The position numbers were made by a program, and so were the translations under genes. A DNA stretch of 64,000 nucleotides from Lithospermum erythrorhizon (taxonomy: Eukaryota; Streptophyta; Magnoliopsida; Boraginales; Boraginaceae), in contig JADFUC010001623.1 of NCBI GenBank assembly GCA_019722365.1, forward strand, positions 62,001 to 126,000. Direction: 5' to 3'. The notes under the pieces are model-generated. The model did not search any database. It was not told where the DNA came from and saw only the letters and a program-made list of their open reading frames with translations. Positions 23,770 to 35,628 of the stretch are shown here, piece by piece; the stretch's first letter is position 1, and the number at the start of each line of letters is the position of its first letter.

Positions 23770-25183
23770 GGCTTTCGAGCTTGATTCTGATTGGTTGATC
23801 CATTTTGGATGGATCGTGATCTTAATAGTTGATTTTTTGAGGGTATAATCTGGACCGTCGGATATTTTGCATGACTTAAGCTTCAAGAAAAGGAGTTAGG
23901 CGCCTATTTGGTGCCCTTTTAGCTAAAAAAAATGATTTTATTTATCGACCCGACACTTCCTTGTCGCATTCATTTAAGCCTCGTATCTTTCGGAAACCCT
24001 ATTTTATGTTTAAAGGAGCTTATTTAAGGTAAAGCCTTTCAATTTTAGCACCAAGTGTCTCCGGTCGCTTGAATCTAGAGAACCCCCATTATTTTCTCGA
24101 CTTGAATTTAATTTGAAAGCTCGGGTGAACCCTAATCAACACATGTAATCATGTGATCTGTTGAAAATTAATATATTTTTAAAAATAAATTTTATTAATT
24201 AAAATTAATAAATTTTTCACTATCTACAAAGTGATCATTATATACAAATTATTAAAATACATACTTATGCAACATTACTTGAGTACTATAATGATAAAAA
24301 AAATCATTTATTAAATGAAAATTGTTAGTACCAAGAATGTCGTTAAATTTTGATTTTTGACAAGTTTAGTTTTTTATGTTTAACATAATTATTTTTGAAT
24401 ATGTTATATAATACTTTTTTGAAAAATCTATCAAAATATATTATTTTTAACATGTTTTAATATTAATGTGATTATTTTGATTTAAATAACCATTAGGCCC
24501 TCCAACTAAGACAACTGAATTTGTTAAGTTTTATCATTAAGAATATAAAAGATCCAACGATTTTTAGGAATGGAGATAGTAATAAGCTCTTTCTTAAAAT
24601 TATAGTAGGAATATTTTAAACTTTTTTGTAGTAAATTCAAGGTTCTACTTTGGCTTTTGAAAGTTAAGAAAAGCATTAAAATATGAATTCATAATTAAGG
24701 GATACCAACTTTTTAAGCCTGTCGAAGTAACAAGAATAGCAATGCGTATTAGGTAGATTAAAGAGATTTCTTTCGATAAATGCTTTCGAAAGAATAGCGG
24801 CGAAATTATAAAATTAAAATAAATAAATAAATAAAAATGCATACACGATATCAAATTTTATGATAGGAATTTTTTGTTCACATTAATAGTAAGGCAGTAA
24901 CAATACAAGTGTATTTCAAACTACCAAATGTTTTTTGACAGACCATGTGTCGGCAACGAATTAAATGTGATATCAACACACTAATTAAATGTGATGCACA
25001 CAAGTGTATTTTAAACTTCTAAATTTATTTCGAGAGATTATCATACTTTTAAATTTATTTAGAGAGATTATTATCATACTTTTGTTCTTGTACTTTCAGC
25101 CTCAAGCCATTTTACATCTGCATTATAGATGCATTTTCACTTGTTAGGACAAAAATATTTTTAGGATGCCACATTTTTTAATT

Positions 25184-25412
25184 GGATCATGGATGCCACA
25201 TTTTTTAATGAGCCTCATTTGATGAAATATTTTTCTAAGGTCTCTTTTTTCTCATGATATTTATTTTTTCTCATGACAAAAATATTTTTTAAATTTATTT
25301 AGGATAAATGTTTGAGTAGAGGTTTCATTGGATCAAGGATGCCACATTTTTTAATGAGCCTCATTTGATGAAATGTTTTTCTAAAGTCTCTTTTTTTCTC
25401 ATGATATTTATT
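25184..25412. repeat. Direct duplication of an 83-bp segment
   Basis: The segment at about 25184-25267, containing GGATGCCACATTTTTTAATG and CTCATTTGATGAAAT, recurs at 25330-25411 with few changes, about 146 bp apart. A partial third copy of the beginning lies at 25163. Confidence 0.85.
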
Positions 25413-25716
25413 TAATTTTCGATAAAGAGATGTTACTTGTCTTAATTCTCATGTACGTTTTTGACAAATTAATCCTTAATGTTGTTCCCTCCCAATAAAA
25501 AATTGTTCAAGTAAAAGGAGGGTGGAGCCTTTTATTTTTTCAACAATTCAAACAAGTTGTATAGAAGTATATAGCAAAAAATACTGCCTTTAAATCAAGG
25601 TTGATTAGGGTTATTTTAAGCTTTTGTTCTTTTCATCCTTTTCAAACATATAAAAATATTCTATCATATTAATATTATATGTTAAACATTGTTCATTAAC
25701 ATGGTATATATGTACA

Positions 25717-25828
25717 CAATGTACTTAAGTGTCTAATTTCCTATTGAAATGAATATAGTTTCCTATTAAAATGAATTCATATGGTCAATTTCAATAGGAA
25801 GCTACACAATTGAGTTAAGTACATTTCC
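25717..25828. repeat. Small foldback (inverted repeat)
   Basis: ATGTACTTAA...TTTCCTATTGAAAT at the left is matched by ATTTCAATAGGAA...TTAAGTACAT at the right. A further internal TTTCCTATTAAAAT copy lies in the loop. This looks like a small MITE or foldback remnant. Confidence 0.7.
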
Positions 25829-25984
25829 TACGGGCACTGTGGTAAATACAATATAGTAGGGGATGTTTTTACTAGGTTCCGATGAAGTTTTTAAATTTTT
25901 TACATGCGAGAAGCTTACGATTCCATTGTTTTTTTTAAATGAAATTGTATGTCTAAATTGTATGACAAGTTAGCCCGGTACAAG

Positions 25985-26790
25985 CTAATGACTACAGACA
26001 AACAACTACCGTAAAAAAGTAAAATACTTAACAAGTAAAACACATAATCTGGTAACCGGTTCGGTGCCCGATGTAATGCACACCAGGTTTGGGGGCAATC
26101 GCCCCGATTGAAGATTCCACTATGATCAAAATTCTGAAATAAAGATGCTTTATCTTGAATCTCTTTAAGGAATTCTTTCGCCTATTTCTACTACAATACG
26201 GATGCTTGCATAAGCTCGGGCTCATAAAATTTAAGAGTCTGCTTTTATCGCCCATTTTACGCTTCTTTATCCCCTTAGTATGTAGTCAAGCTAAATGATC
26301 TTTTTTTCGCTAAACAAAGCGTATGCCAACCACAGTCAACAACGGTTGTATGCAATCACTAAAGGAGTTTATAGAAACACTCAGGTACATTGATCTACAC
26401 AATAACACACTTAAAGCTTGTATGCTTCACAATACACAATGCAATCTACCATTTGTAGCCATACGCATAAAAGCCTTTTATATAGTGTAGGCACAACCAT
26501 GTTTATGGTAAATATTACCATAAACAAAAACTTCCATCTTGTAAATACATTCAATGTGTCGGTCCTTTTCCTTTTTATTTTTAGACGTGTGTATCTTGTA
26601 TCTTGATAGTCAAGTAATGCCTTTTCGATTAATAGAATCATATCTACCGAGATCTCCTCCATATATGGCAACAAAAATCTTCTTGTAGAGATTCTCTCGA
26701 CTCTCGGTTGTTTGCTCACAATCTATCAAAAGCAGGTTGGTGAAGTGACCTGTGAAACACTTGACCAGCACACCATGCCACTAACATTAA
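25985..26790 (-). mobile_element. Probable solo copia LTR
   Basis: On the minus strand a CTATATAAAAGG promoter box lies near 26480. It is followed by a leader and then, near 26100-26035, the string CATCGGGCACCGAACCGG before ATGTGTTTTACTTG, which resembles the U5 region of plant copia LTRs. Internal retroelement domains are absent on both sides. Ends were not fixed by a target duplication. Confidence 0.45.
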
Positions 26791-26805
26791 ATATATCAAT
26801 CATAT

Positions 26806-27655
26806 AGGTTGAAAATTAATTTGTTTTAAATCGGTTCAGTTGATGTCGATTTTTTATCTTAGTTGTTTTGTAGTTGGTGAAGTATTTATAACATGCCCAT
26901 AATATATATATTAAAAAAATTATGTTAACATATTTTTTACTTAACAATTTAAAAAGTCATGAAATCATAAAATTCCAACAATAAACAAAGTCTCTTATCC
27001 TCAAGCTCTATTTTCAAATATTTTTTCTCATTCTCATATATCACCAATTCACCATGCAATCATCATTTATAGTCTATCTACCTGGAACATCAAGTTTGAC
27101 ACAATTTTATTCATCAACCTCGTAAATCCTTACCCTTCAACCTCCTTCCCCATTAAAGTTGAATAGAGCCGCCAAAATCCTTTTCATCCATCATCGGCGA
27201 CTCGACGTAACCAGCAAGAGGTTGCCATGTTGAGTTGAGGTGAGGGTTGCTGGCATATTGATTTTGGTAAGTGGATAAGTCATAACTTTAAAGGTTTGGA
27301 GTTTGGACTTCGGGCTATTAATTTTAGTGGACTTTGGAGTGGGGGCGTGGGGCTATCTTTTAATTCAAAAAAATGTGCAATAATCTATTTAAAAATCTAA
27401 AAGTAAACAAAAATTTTAAAAAAAAAATTACAAATAAATAGTTTTAAACAATATATATACTATATATTTATATAATATATATATATAATGTTGAAGTTCG
27501 ATCTACTTTTATCTTTAAAATCGAAACAGATTAATTTTTGACGGTTTTAATTTTTTTAAACCATTTCGGTTCAGTCTTTTTTTTTGTCAACCAAGTAAGT
27601 TAAAATTCGGTTCAATTTGGTTGGTTTTTTTCGTTTGAACCAAACCGTCAACATC
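26806..27655. mobile_element. Probable hAT-type MITE
   Basis: The left end has TAGGTTGAAAATTAATTTG with TCGGTTCAG; the right end has TTTGAACCAAACCGTCAACATCCTA. The right end closely resembles that of the element at 10125-10769 (CCGAACCGATAACATCCCTA). The inside contains an AT-dinucleotide run at about 27440-27490. The left end is poorly conserved and no target duplication is clear. Confidence 0.4.
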
Positions 27656-28460
27656 CTAAATAGGACCGCTACAAAAGTATTTTCATTACTTCACTTAAAG
27701 ATTTGTCGAGTTTGTTTTTAAATGGTCGAAGATTAACAAAATTTACAATGCTTGATTATGTCAAAGCTTTGATTTGAATCAAAATTATCAAGTTAATAGT
27801 AAAGTATGTTGAAAATACTACATATTGAACTATTTTTTTCAAATAAATATATAACACATTAAAATTTATTTGAGTCCGGAATGAAAAAAGTCGATTATTA
27901 AAATCAATGTAATGATCTTTTTAGAAATGAAGGGAGTAGTATTTATGAAAAAATGTAGTATTCACGCCTCACTTAAGTAGCGGGCTAACTTCTAATCACA
28001 GTATTGACCCAAAGTCCTTACATCATGTTTCCTAAAATTTTCCTAAAATTCACTCTAAATCACTACTTTTTATTTTTATTTTTAGGGATCGATTTTTATG
28101 TATGTTCTTTAGCAGTTTCCTATTATTCTCTTCATTATTGAAAAATAATAAGGAAAGCATAAATTTAAGAGGTGAAGAGGGTGAGTGAATAATTTTAGAG
28201 GGGGCAACTTATTTTAGGATAGTTGAAAAAATAATTTTATTTTTTTATTTTTAGTGATTTCACCCCTTATTTTAACTTTTAGGGGAGGTGATGTACATGC
28301 TCTTATGTGAAAAAAAAACATAATTAAAAAAAATTGGCACTTCGAATTTCATAGAGCACCAATCAACATAAATCGATAATTCATATATCTTTTACTCAGC
28401 CAAAACAAACATGAATTTGTAACTTCAAACAGATGAAATGCTTTTTCAACCTGGAAACTA
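27656..28460. other. AT-rich intergenic sequence
   Basis: Nothing recognisable as a gene. Poly-A and poly-T runs are frequent. The right part would contain the 3' flank of the peptide gene that follows on the minus strand. Confidence 0.6.
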
Positions 28461-28469
28461 TGAAGCTTA

Positions 28470-28712
28470 TTATTCCCAACAATATTGATGAGTACAATTG
28501 AAGGCACAGTTACTATTAACCTGACAGAACTCACAACAAGGCGTATACAACATTTTCCTTGCTTGCTGAGTGCCCGAATTTCGCTCGATAGAAAGGTTTT
28601 CGTCACCTAAAGCAGGGTTGGTTTTCTTGAACAAATGATGATCCCCAAGAAAGAAAAAAATTGTTAGGACAAAGAGAAGAGAAGCAATTATTGCAATTGT
28701 AGATTTCGCCAT
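28470..28712 (-). CDS. Small secreted-type cysteine-rich peptide (80 aa), family unknown
   Basis: A single-exon frame of 80 codons. Residues 1-23 (MAKSTIAIIASLLFVLTIFF) form a hydrophobic signal peptide or anchor. Residues 24-57 are polar, and the last 24 residues carry six cysteines with spacing CC-x2-C-x5-C-x3-C-x4-C (TPCCEFCQVNSNCAFNCTHQ, then YCWE). This layout (signal, variable middle, cysteine-rich end) is typical of plant secreted peptides acting as defence molecules or ligands. I do not recognise the cysteine pattern as a defensin, EPF, snakin or Bowman-Birk type. A TATA box lies 69 bp upstream of the ATG, which supports a real transcription unit. An overlapping frame at 28349-28606 is a shadow. 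Function and even expression are inferred. Confidence 0.55.
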   Translation of the reverse strand: MAKSTIAIIASLLFVLTIFFFLGDHHLFKKTNPALGDENLSIERNSGTQQARKMLYTPCCEFCQVNSNCAFNCTHQYCWE

Positions 28713-28780
28713 ACTTGAAATATTGTTACTGATTATTACAATGATTCAATGATAAAAACTGTGGTATCAACTATCAAGGC

Positions 28781-28788
28781 TTATATAA
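28781..28788 (-). promoter_or_regulatory. TATA box of the cysteine-rich peptide gene
   Basis: TTATATAA in the context AGTTATATAAGCC on the minus strand, 69 bp before the ATG at 28712. The spacing leaves room for a short 5' leader. Confidence 0.5.
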
Positions 28789-28799
28789 CTAGTGTATTT

Positions 28800-30100
28800 G
28801 ATAGTGTAGGTTCAATTCTAAGGTCATTTTGGTAATCATGGCATGAAACTACATGCTTTCTTTTGCTCAGGATAATTAAAGAATTGATGATGCATGAAAA
28901 TAAGCAGTTCGCAACATGTATTTCTGGGGCTTCATTTATGATCTTTATTACATAATTTGAGAATGATGGTACACTGATTGTATTTTAAGCTCGTTCATGC
29001 CGCATTTTGAATGGCACATGTTGCGCGATTATTAATTCATTTTCCTGATTACTATAGGACTATATCGAATCTTAAAAAACAATATTTTTAAGAATCAAGT
29101 TGTAATTCTTTTATGCCAAGGAGAGCATGACGTTCTTCGTTGAGTGCGTATTGGATAAACTTTAGAAATCGAGGTTGTATTTAAATTAGCTTATAGAGAT
29201 TAGTCACCCAATATGAAGAGGCGTGGCAGGTTAAGGAAATATTATATATCGGATCTCATAGTAATAATAAGTTGAGAGCGATTTAATTGTCTGTTAGATT
29301 TCTTCGTTAATAGCATAAGTTAGGATATATGTTAGTTGTTTGGACAATTGACGTAGTAAGATTCGTTAGAGATTTATGATGAACTGCGGGTCGCATAATG
29401 TATATATTAAAATAATGTTAGGTTAATATAAATTAATATATTACTCTTTGTCAATCGGCGCAAGTCATGGCGGCAACCGAGGAATTGTATAATACGATTA
29501 TAAGCTTTCAGGGTTAAAGTGTAATTGTAAAAAATATTAGGCGAAATTCCAAATATGAAATTTTACCTAACCCATAATAGGGAAAATAGAATGAACTTTT
29601 GCTTTTGTGGAACTAATTTAGGGTTTGAAGCTTCTATAGAAGACCATCAAATTAAGGTTTTCATAAGCCAAATTGCCTAATCGTCTTTTGAGAAAAGATG
29701 AAAATAAAGCCTGCTTTTACTTTGTTGTTACGGCCACCATAGGAGAAGAAAAACTTGTGGCTTTTTCTTCCTCCTAAATTCTTTATTTTCTTTAGTTAAT
29801 ACAATAAAGCCCAGAATGAAAGAGTTTGATCGTCATTAGTGTGAAGCTAGCTTTTAAAGACAAGCACTATTTTGGTTATTTGTAGTATTTCCTCTGATCA
29901 TGTTCCTTTGCAATTACAAGTCTAAAGGTACATACTATATATACGATTGAATTATTATTTTATAATCGTAATGCGAAATTAGGATACATATAATATTTGA
30001 TATTATTTTAATCCGTAAAACCCCAACAGTGACAATACCATATTATTCAAATTTTGAGTGTTTTTGTTCATTTTTCTCCCTTTAAAGTCTGACCATGCGA
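28800..30100. other. Intergenic sequence, possible LTR remnant
   Basis: No gene is supported. Around 29450-29900 the string GTCATGGCGGCAACCGAGG and a GAAGAAAAACTTGTGGCTTTTTC palindrome-like stretch resemble parts of copia LTRs, but no ends could be defined. The last part, 30100-30551, is probably the 3' untranslated region of the epsin gene. Confidence 0.4.
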
Positions 30101-30551
30101 TTATCACCTGAACTCAATTACATAAAGTATTGAACCATTTTTCATCTTCAGTACAATCACTTGACACAAATGAATTGAGGAAACTGAATAAATTCTGTAG
30201 CGGAACAACATTATGAAACAAAAAGAACAGTCGAAATGTTTGTTCAACCTTTAATGCACACCAGCTCACAAACAATATGTTAATGTCACAACAACGTAAG
30301 TATTAAATTGTCAAAAAGAGGCAACCTGAGAAAGGTTATCCTCATTAGTAACATGGTTTAGTTCTATGCAGCACCCACACAACTCTTGCAATCCAAAAAT
30401 GCAAAAAGAAATCAAGAATTTACCAACATACAATTCTACAAGCGACAACGGAACGTTGCTTCTGGCTACTATAGCCTTCTCTTGTTGTATGAGAACATGA
30501 TCAACAATTTCATTCCCTCTACTTTCCACTCTTGCGGTACGATTTAATTGC

Positions 30552-33500
30552 TTAATATTGTCTATAACCGCCACCATATTGGTTCTGACCATAGTTACCT
30601 GTCCCCATCATGGGATTATAACCTCCTGGCATGTTGGACCTGGGAGGAAAACCCATCGGACGTTGCATCTGAGCTCCCATTCCCATGTTCATCCCCATAC
30701 CCATATTGGGCGCCATGTTCATTCCCATCCCGGCTCCCATTGGCTGCTGGTTCACCGCACCATAGCCTCCCATGCTGGCTCCTGGTCTAGCCATACCCAT
30801 ACCCGCACCTGAGCTCACACCCATCATTGGGTTTGATGTCGGCCTAAAAACACCTGCACCAGCACGGCCAATTCCGGAACCAGAACCCATGGCCTTCCCC
30901 ATGTGAACTGTCGATGTCACTGAAGTTGCTGCTGGCTTTTCCATTCTCTTCTCCTTCCGATTTAATGCATCGAAGTCAACTCCGATATCAGATAACGGGT
31001 TGGTCTTGGCTGCAAATTGAGAGACTTCTGTGAGCTATGAAATAAAAGAATTGATCTAAAAGGTATATTGCAAGACATGATATTACGTACATCCAGATAT
31101 ATTTAAATTGACCAGTCCACGACTCAAAGTATCCGTCCAAACAGTAGATTTTGTTTCAAATTTGTCTTTTGCTGGAGCTGTAGAAATTGACGCTGATGAA
31201 GGGAAACCTGATTGAGAAACTTGTGGAGCTTGAAATGACTGTGGGGATACATGGAAGTTCTTGACATTCTGTTGTGAAGCTGGCACAGAAGAAACTTCAG
31301 CAATCATGTTCTGACCTCCTGATTGCATGCTGTAGTTGTCATAAGGAACAACATTAGGCTGACCATACTGGCCACCAGGTTGACTCTGGATTCCAGAGTG
31401 GCTCAAGATATTTACTGGAGATGTGAAGTCCCCTGATTCTGGTTGGTCATTTAATGATGCTTGAGCAGATTCGTTTGGATAGCCTGCCACCGATGACGGT
31501 TGGAAATTATGCCCAGGGAAGCCTGCTTGAGGAGTAGGTTGACCAAATTGGGATGAAAAGTTGGGATGCATCACAAGCTGTCCAGATTGGGGAGGCAAAT
31601 CATTAGGTGACACAGGGTGTTGCGATTGCAATGAAAAACTGGTCTGGTGTGCAGAAGGGCCACTTTCAGAGAAAGCTATCTGGGGTACAGATTGATTAGG
31701 TAGCGATATAGCCTGGCCAGATTGAGCCGGGAAACCCGTCTGATGTGGCTGTGGTAAGGCTTGATTGACTGTTGCTGAATACTCTGGCTGTGAACTCACA
31801 GGATGTTGATGTCCAGACATTGGAAAAATATCTGCCAATATATCAATATTTGGGTCACCGGATGAGGTAGAAGTTTCACCAGGAAACTTTGCCACATCTA
31901 AATTCTGAGAAACATGTTGAGTTAGTTCAGGTCCAGAGTTTGAGGCATTTTGGAAGGAGGGTACAGTAAGAAAACTTTGCTGGGGGCCTGGTGCATTTGA
32001 AGGTATAGCTTTGAAAGGGCCATCACCAAATGGGTCCTCGAAACCCTGAATTAGGGATCAAGTTATCACTTAGTGGACAATTAGCATAAAGAACTAAATG
32101 GAGGTTCAAAGTACAAAAAACAGTTAGACGGAAGTACAACAACAACAACATGCTCCAATGCCTCTAAAGATGCTCCCACCTAAGCGGGGTAAGGGGGGTC
32201 GGATAGAATGCAGCCTTACCCCTGAGATAACAAATGGAAGTAAACAAAAAAAAAAGGGAAAGAAGAAAAAAAGAGCAGCAAATTTCCGTACAACAAAAAT
32301 AGCATTTTAGAACAACAATGTTGAAGAATAGTTAGTATTCCAAAAGATTTTCCTCATAACGAGAGCCATAGAAGGTAAGAGCTGCCATGATATTCATGAT
32401 CCAGATCACAGAAGGCTTTTACATGGAGAAGGAACAAACATAACGAACCTCATTTGAAAGTGCCTCGTGTTTCTATAAGAGAGCAGATATAAAAAAATAA
32501 AAATAAAAAAGCAAAATAATGTCATCATTTTAACCCACAAGTTAGAGCAATACCACAAAAATATATCATAAATGAGCTCTCTACCCCTCCCTCAGTGTAG
32601 TTTATTGAGATACAAAGTTGTTCAATATCCTCAGCTCCTTAAAACGAGATAAAGTTACTCCGATGTATAACAAAGGAGTATATGCATCCACCATCATGGC
32701 TTAGGACCATTATAGTCTCCTTAGATTTATCAGTATCTCAAAATTCATATTGTCTGAGAACCACTATTTATGCCCAAACCTTGAAATACATCACACGATG
32801 TCTATATAAAACATTACAACCACGGAACCACATCAGATGATTGATGTATTAATTAAGACAAAAAAAGAATAGAGAAACAGACTATACCTGTCTCGGAGCC
32901 CCAGAAGCAGAATTTGATGAAGTATCAACTTCATTTGATGAAGGAAAAGAAGTTGTTGGCACAAGAGCCAATGAATTATCAGTGGATGAGTCTGATGATG
33001 AGGCAAGCAAAACCTTTTAATAGGGAATCATTCCACATATTTATAAAATCTATATTTTGTTAATCATTTTCTATAAAATGAATAAAATTTTCAGTTATCC
33101 TACGTCTCAACTCTCAACTGTTTTCAACCATTTTTTATCTTAAGGTTTCAGATTCCAACCTCTACATGATTCAAATAGTATGGCCATCGTAACCTCGGTA
33201 AAAACTTCTATTCTTGAAGAAAGCTGTATGAAATGATATCTTTATTACCTGGGAAGGATCCACGTGGATCAAATTCATCAAATCTGTCGGCTTCTTTGGT
33301 ATTCACAGCTGGGGTAGCTGATGAACCCGGAGAGGGTACAGTAGCAGCAGTGCCGGTCTCTTGGGAAAAATTTCTGTTAGCAGGAGGAGAATATGATTTA
33401 GGAGCATCTGCAGATGTTTCTCCATCCCTGCAATAATTAAAACAGAGATCCCATTACCAAAGATGATAACAGAAAATTAGACAGCCCAATAAGCATGACC

Positions 33501-35512
33501 CATGTAAACACTCATGATGAGAAATTGTTTACCTATCACTATGAGTAGGATTACGAGCAGAACCAACAGCATCCACACCACCAACAACTTCTTCATAGCT
33601 AGGAGGAGCAGAAAGGTTTTGCTCTGGATAATTGCGATCTAATTTTTGACCAGAGGGACTGAATCAAAGATGAAGGTGAGACAAGATCTCATATCAAGAC
33701 CTTGTTTCAAACCCAACAGACACAACGATTAAGATATATAAATTACAATACCTTCGGTCCTGAGATTGATCATCAGCTTTGGCCCCACTTTCTCTGCAGT
33801 TAGTGTAACCACGAGCAATTGTTAAACCATAATTACAAGATAACTTAGTTCCTTCCTAAATCCATGTGTAAAGGAAAGTGGACAATTAAAGAAAAGACTA
33901 TTCAAAGTCTGAAGTTTGATATCACTGATAATTTCCCCAACAATTTATGCTAAATTTTATGGGATTCTATTGTTTGACTAGAAATGTTCAAATTATTTGA
34001 AGACCATATATATAAACATAGGAAACAAATTAAATAGAAAGTTCTTTTTGGTAACTTGATAATGCATTAGTGAGCAGAAGACGGACAAACCTGGAAGAAT
34101 ATTGACCATCATCTTCGTAATCACGGGCCCTATCTCTGTCAGAGCTTCTACTTCTTGAGCCATGCTGCGATCCATCAACACTACGACTTCTGCCACTGTA
34201 ATCATCTTCTCGGCCATATCTATCCTCGTATTCTCTACTATATCGATCCCCATCACGATTATATGAATCACCATATCTGTCATCCTTGTAGCTGTATTCT
34301 CTCTCCCCTCCATAACCATTCCGCTCCTCATCTCTACTTCCATAACGATCATCATATCTTTCGCCATAGCCTCCCGAGCTTGAATGTGATCCAGGTCGAT
34401 ACATACTTCCAGCTGATGAGTTCTGAAATCTAAACAGATACAATGACAAACCCATTTCAGGAAGTCATAACGTCATATATGTAAGAAAGCATAAATACTA
34501 CCTACAGCTAGGCAAACCCACTAGTGGTTACTGCAAGGAACCCAATTATGGGAGCATCAATGTGTCAATTACTCTTTAGCTTTAGGTGCATGATGTGTAA
34601 GTTTTTTGGATACAATCTACAATATATCCTTCTCAGAAAGTTTCATCTATCATTTCCAGACAACTGATCTCATTAATAAAGAGAGATAACTTACTTGTCT
34701 CTGTTAGCAGCTGCCTTTTGACGAACTTCAAGTATTCGTTCCTTATCATTCACCAAAACAACTAAATTTTGAGACTTCTTTCTAACATTGTTTCCTTGAT
34801 CCCTCCCACTGGAATCAATGTATTGGAAGTCGGCTAGCATCTAACACAAAAAAAAACAACAATTATCGGTTCATGTTTCATGTGTCATATGTCAAATAAA
34901 TTTTGGGGAGAAAATAAAAGTACAGAAGTAGTGTCTTCAATGACAAATGAACTTACCTGAATTTGGTATGCATGCTCCCTTATTTCTTCAATTACACGCT
35001 CGGAACCATTGGCGACCATATATTCCAGAACAGTCAAAGCCTGCAGATCATTAGATACATTCACTCACACTGGCAAATTACAAGTCGACATCATAACAGA
35101 TGAATGCTCCATCCGAGCAAATGTCAGGATTGAGCAAAAGGTCCCATACCAAATGTACAAGATTTGCGTGGGATAAGGTTTTCAGTCTAAGAAAAACCGC
35201 GGCTTAGTAGGGTGTCCAAATCCGAGGATAAAGGGCGGAAAAACAACTTGGAAGTTAAAAGTATATCGTAGTGTATGTAATTACAAAGATGGATCGCAAT
35301 GTAATGATCAGGATGTCTACAAAAGATGCATTCACAAAGTTTTGTACCAATTTATGGGGGGTCAGCTACAACGATTGTCAAGCTTTAGCAACAACAAAAA
35401 CTTAGATTTCTTAAGCATATGTATGAATCCAAACTAAGCCACTAACCTTGTAAACATGCCGCCAATTTTTTCCAGTGTCATTCAGTCGCTTCCATAAAAT
35501 TGACATTATCAT
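30552..35512 (-). CDS. EPSIN2: Clathrin interactor epsin (EPSIN2/EPSIN3-like), 832 codons readable
   Basis: ENTH-domain adaptor linking clathrin, phosphoinositides and SNARE cargo in vesicle traffic at the trans-Golgi, endosome or plasma membrane. Ten exons join in phase: 35512-35447, 35040-34957, 34840-34695, 34429-34091, 33793-33752, 33658-33533, 33427-33249, 32991-32888, 32045-31091, 31009-30552. Their summed length is 2499 nt, exactly 833 codons with the stop. The first three give the ENTH core ([58 protein letters not shown]). Next comes an Arg/Asp/Ser-rich DRYG region, then [35 protein letters not shown], a Gln/Pro/Ser-rich stretch, [36 protein letters not shown] and a Met/Gly-rich tail ending GGGYRQY. 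All splice sites are GT-AG. Exon 8 lacks the DLFGSL piece usual before NSLALVP. The ATG at 35512 is internal to the family: about 56 residues upstream (first ENTH helices) should exist but their exons are eroded. The symbol is by similarity only. Confidence 0.9.
32137..32235 (-). mobile_element. SINE fragment (Au-like, TTG tail) in an epsin intron
   Basis: On the minus strand: GGGGTAAGGCTGC, then CCCCCCTTACCCCGCTTAGG, then a GTTGTTGTTGTTGTAC tail. This matches the 3' part of widespread plant SINEs (Au family and relatives). The direct repeat GGAAGTA flanks it (32130-32136 and 32236-32242), the target-site duplication. It is 5'-truncated and lies in the intron between the 104-nt and 955-nt exons. 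Confidence 0.7.
35340..35402 (-). mobile_element. Possible second SINE tail in an epsin intron
   Basis: The plus strand has TTATGGGGGGTCAGCTACAA and then TTTAGCAACAACAAAAAC, reminiscent of the GGGGTCGGCTACA...CAACAACAAC ends of plant SINEs. No target duplication was found. Confidence 0.35.
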
Positions 35513-35628
35513 CTGATATTAAGTGGCTTTAGATTCATCAATAAATAAAATCGAGAGATGGAAAATTAAAATGGAAAAATAGAAAGAAAAATATTGCTGT
35601 ACTGGAGTAAATTTTTTAGTTCAATAGA

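Larger units (their letters stand above)
13153..24140 (-). mobile_element. Tat/Ogre-like Ty3/gypsy retrotransposon, degenerate and nested
   Basis: Read on the minus strand, the order is LTR with TATA box (about 24140-22627), primer-binding site (22619-22603), probable gag area, aspartic protease remnant (about 19330-19000), an unidentified repeated coding segment (18090-17430), a tandem-repeat block (17420-17150), a plant-mobile-domain region in antisense (15660-14250) and further tandem repeats (13925-13460). Large size, tandem repeats in the 3' part and extra antisense frames are known traits of the Tat lineage. No reverse transcriptase, RNase H or integrase is visible, so it is non-autonomous or heavily deleted. 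The segment 20440-22300 looks like a later insertion. No complete partner LTR was found at the left; 3945-4292 holds a fragment of the same LTR. GC content is visibly higher than in the flanks. Confidence 0.65.
22627..24140 (-). mobile_element. 5' LTR of the gypsy element
   Basis: The LTR ends (minus strand) in ...GATACA at 22627, just before the primer-binding site. A TATAAATA box at 23769-23762 and a purine-rich leader follow the promoter layout of an LTR (U3, R, U5). The outer start is inferred to lie near 24100-24140, where GC content drops and a GATTAGGGTTCACCCGAG string occurs. About 330 bp at the U5 end are duplicated at 3945-4292. Confidence 0.55.
24141..25980. other. AT-rich intergenic sequence with short repeats
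   Basis: No gene is seen. Small direct repeats are present, for example TTTAAATTTATTTAGAGAGA-like strings around 25020-25080. Two better-defined repeat structures inside it are listed separately. Confidence 0.6.

Noticed and set aside
30311..30812. Several 80-93-codon frames on both strands at the epsin 3' end
   Set aside because: They overlap the epsin last exon or its 3' untranslated region and are shadows of its repetitive Met/Gly-rich code.
33993..34455. Alternative frames over the DRYG-rich epsin exon (plus and minus)
   Set aside because: Low-complexity Arg/Asp codons keep other frames open; the epsin frame joins its neighbours in phase and the others do not.
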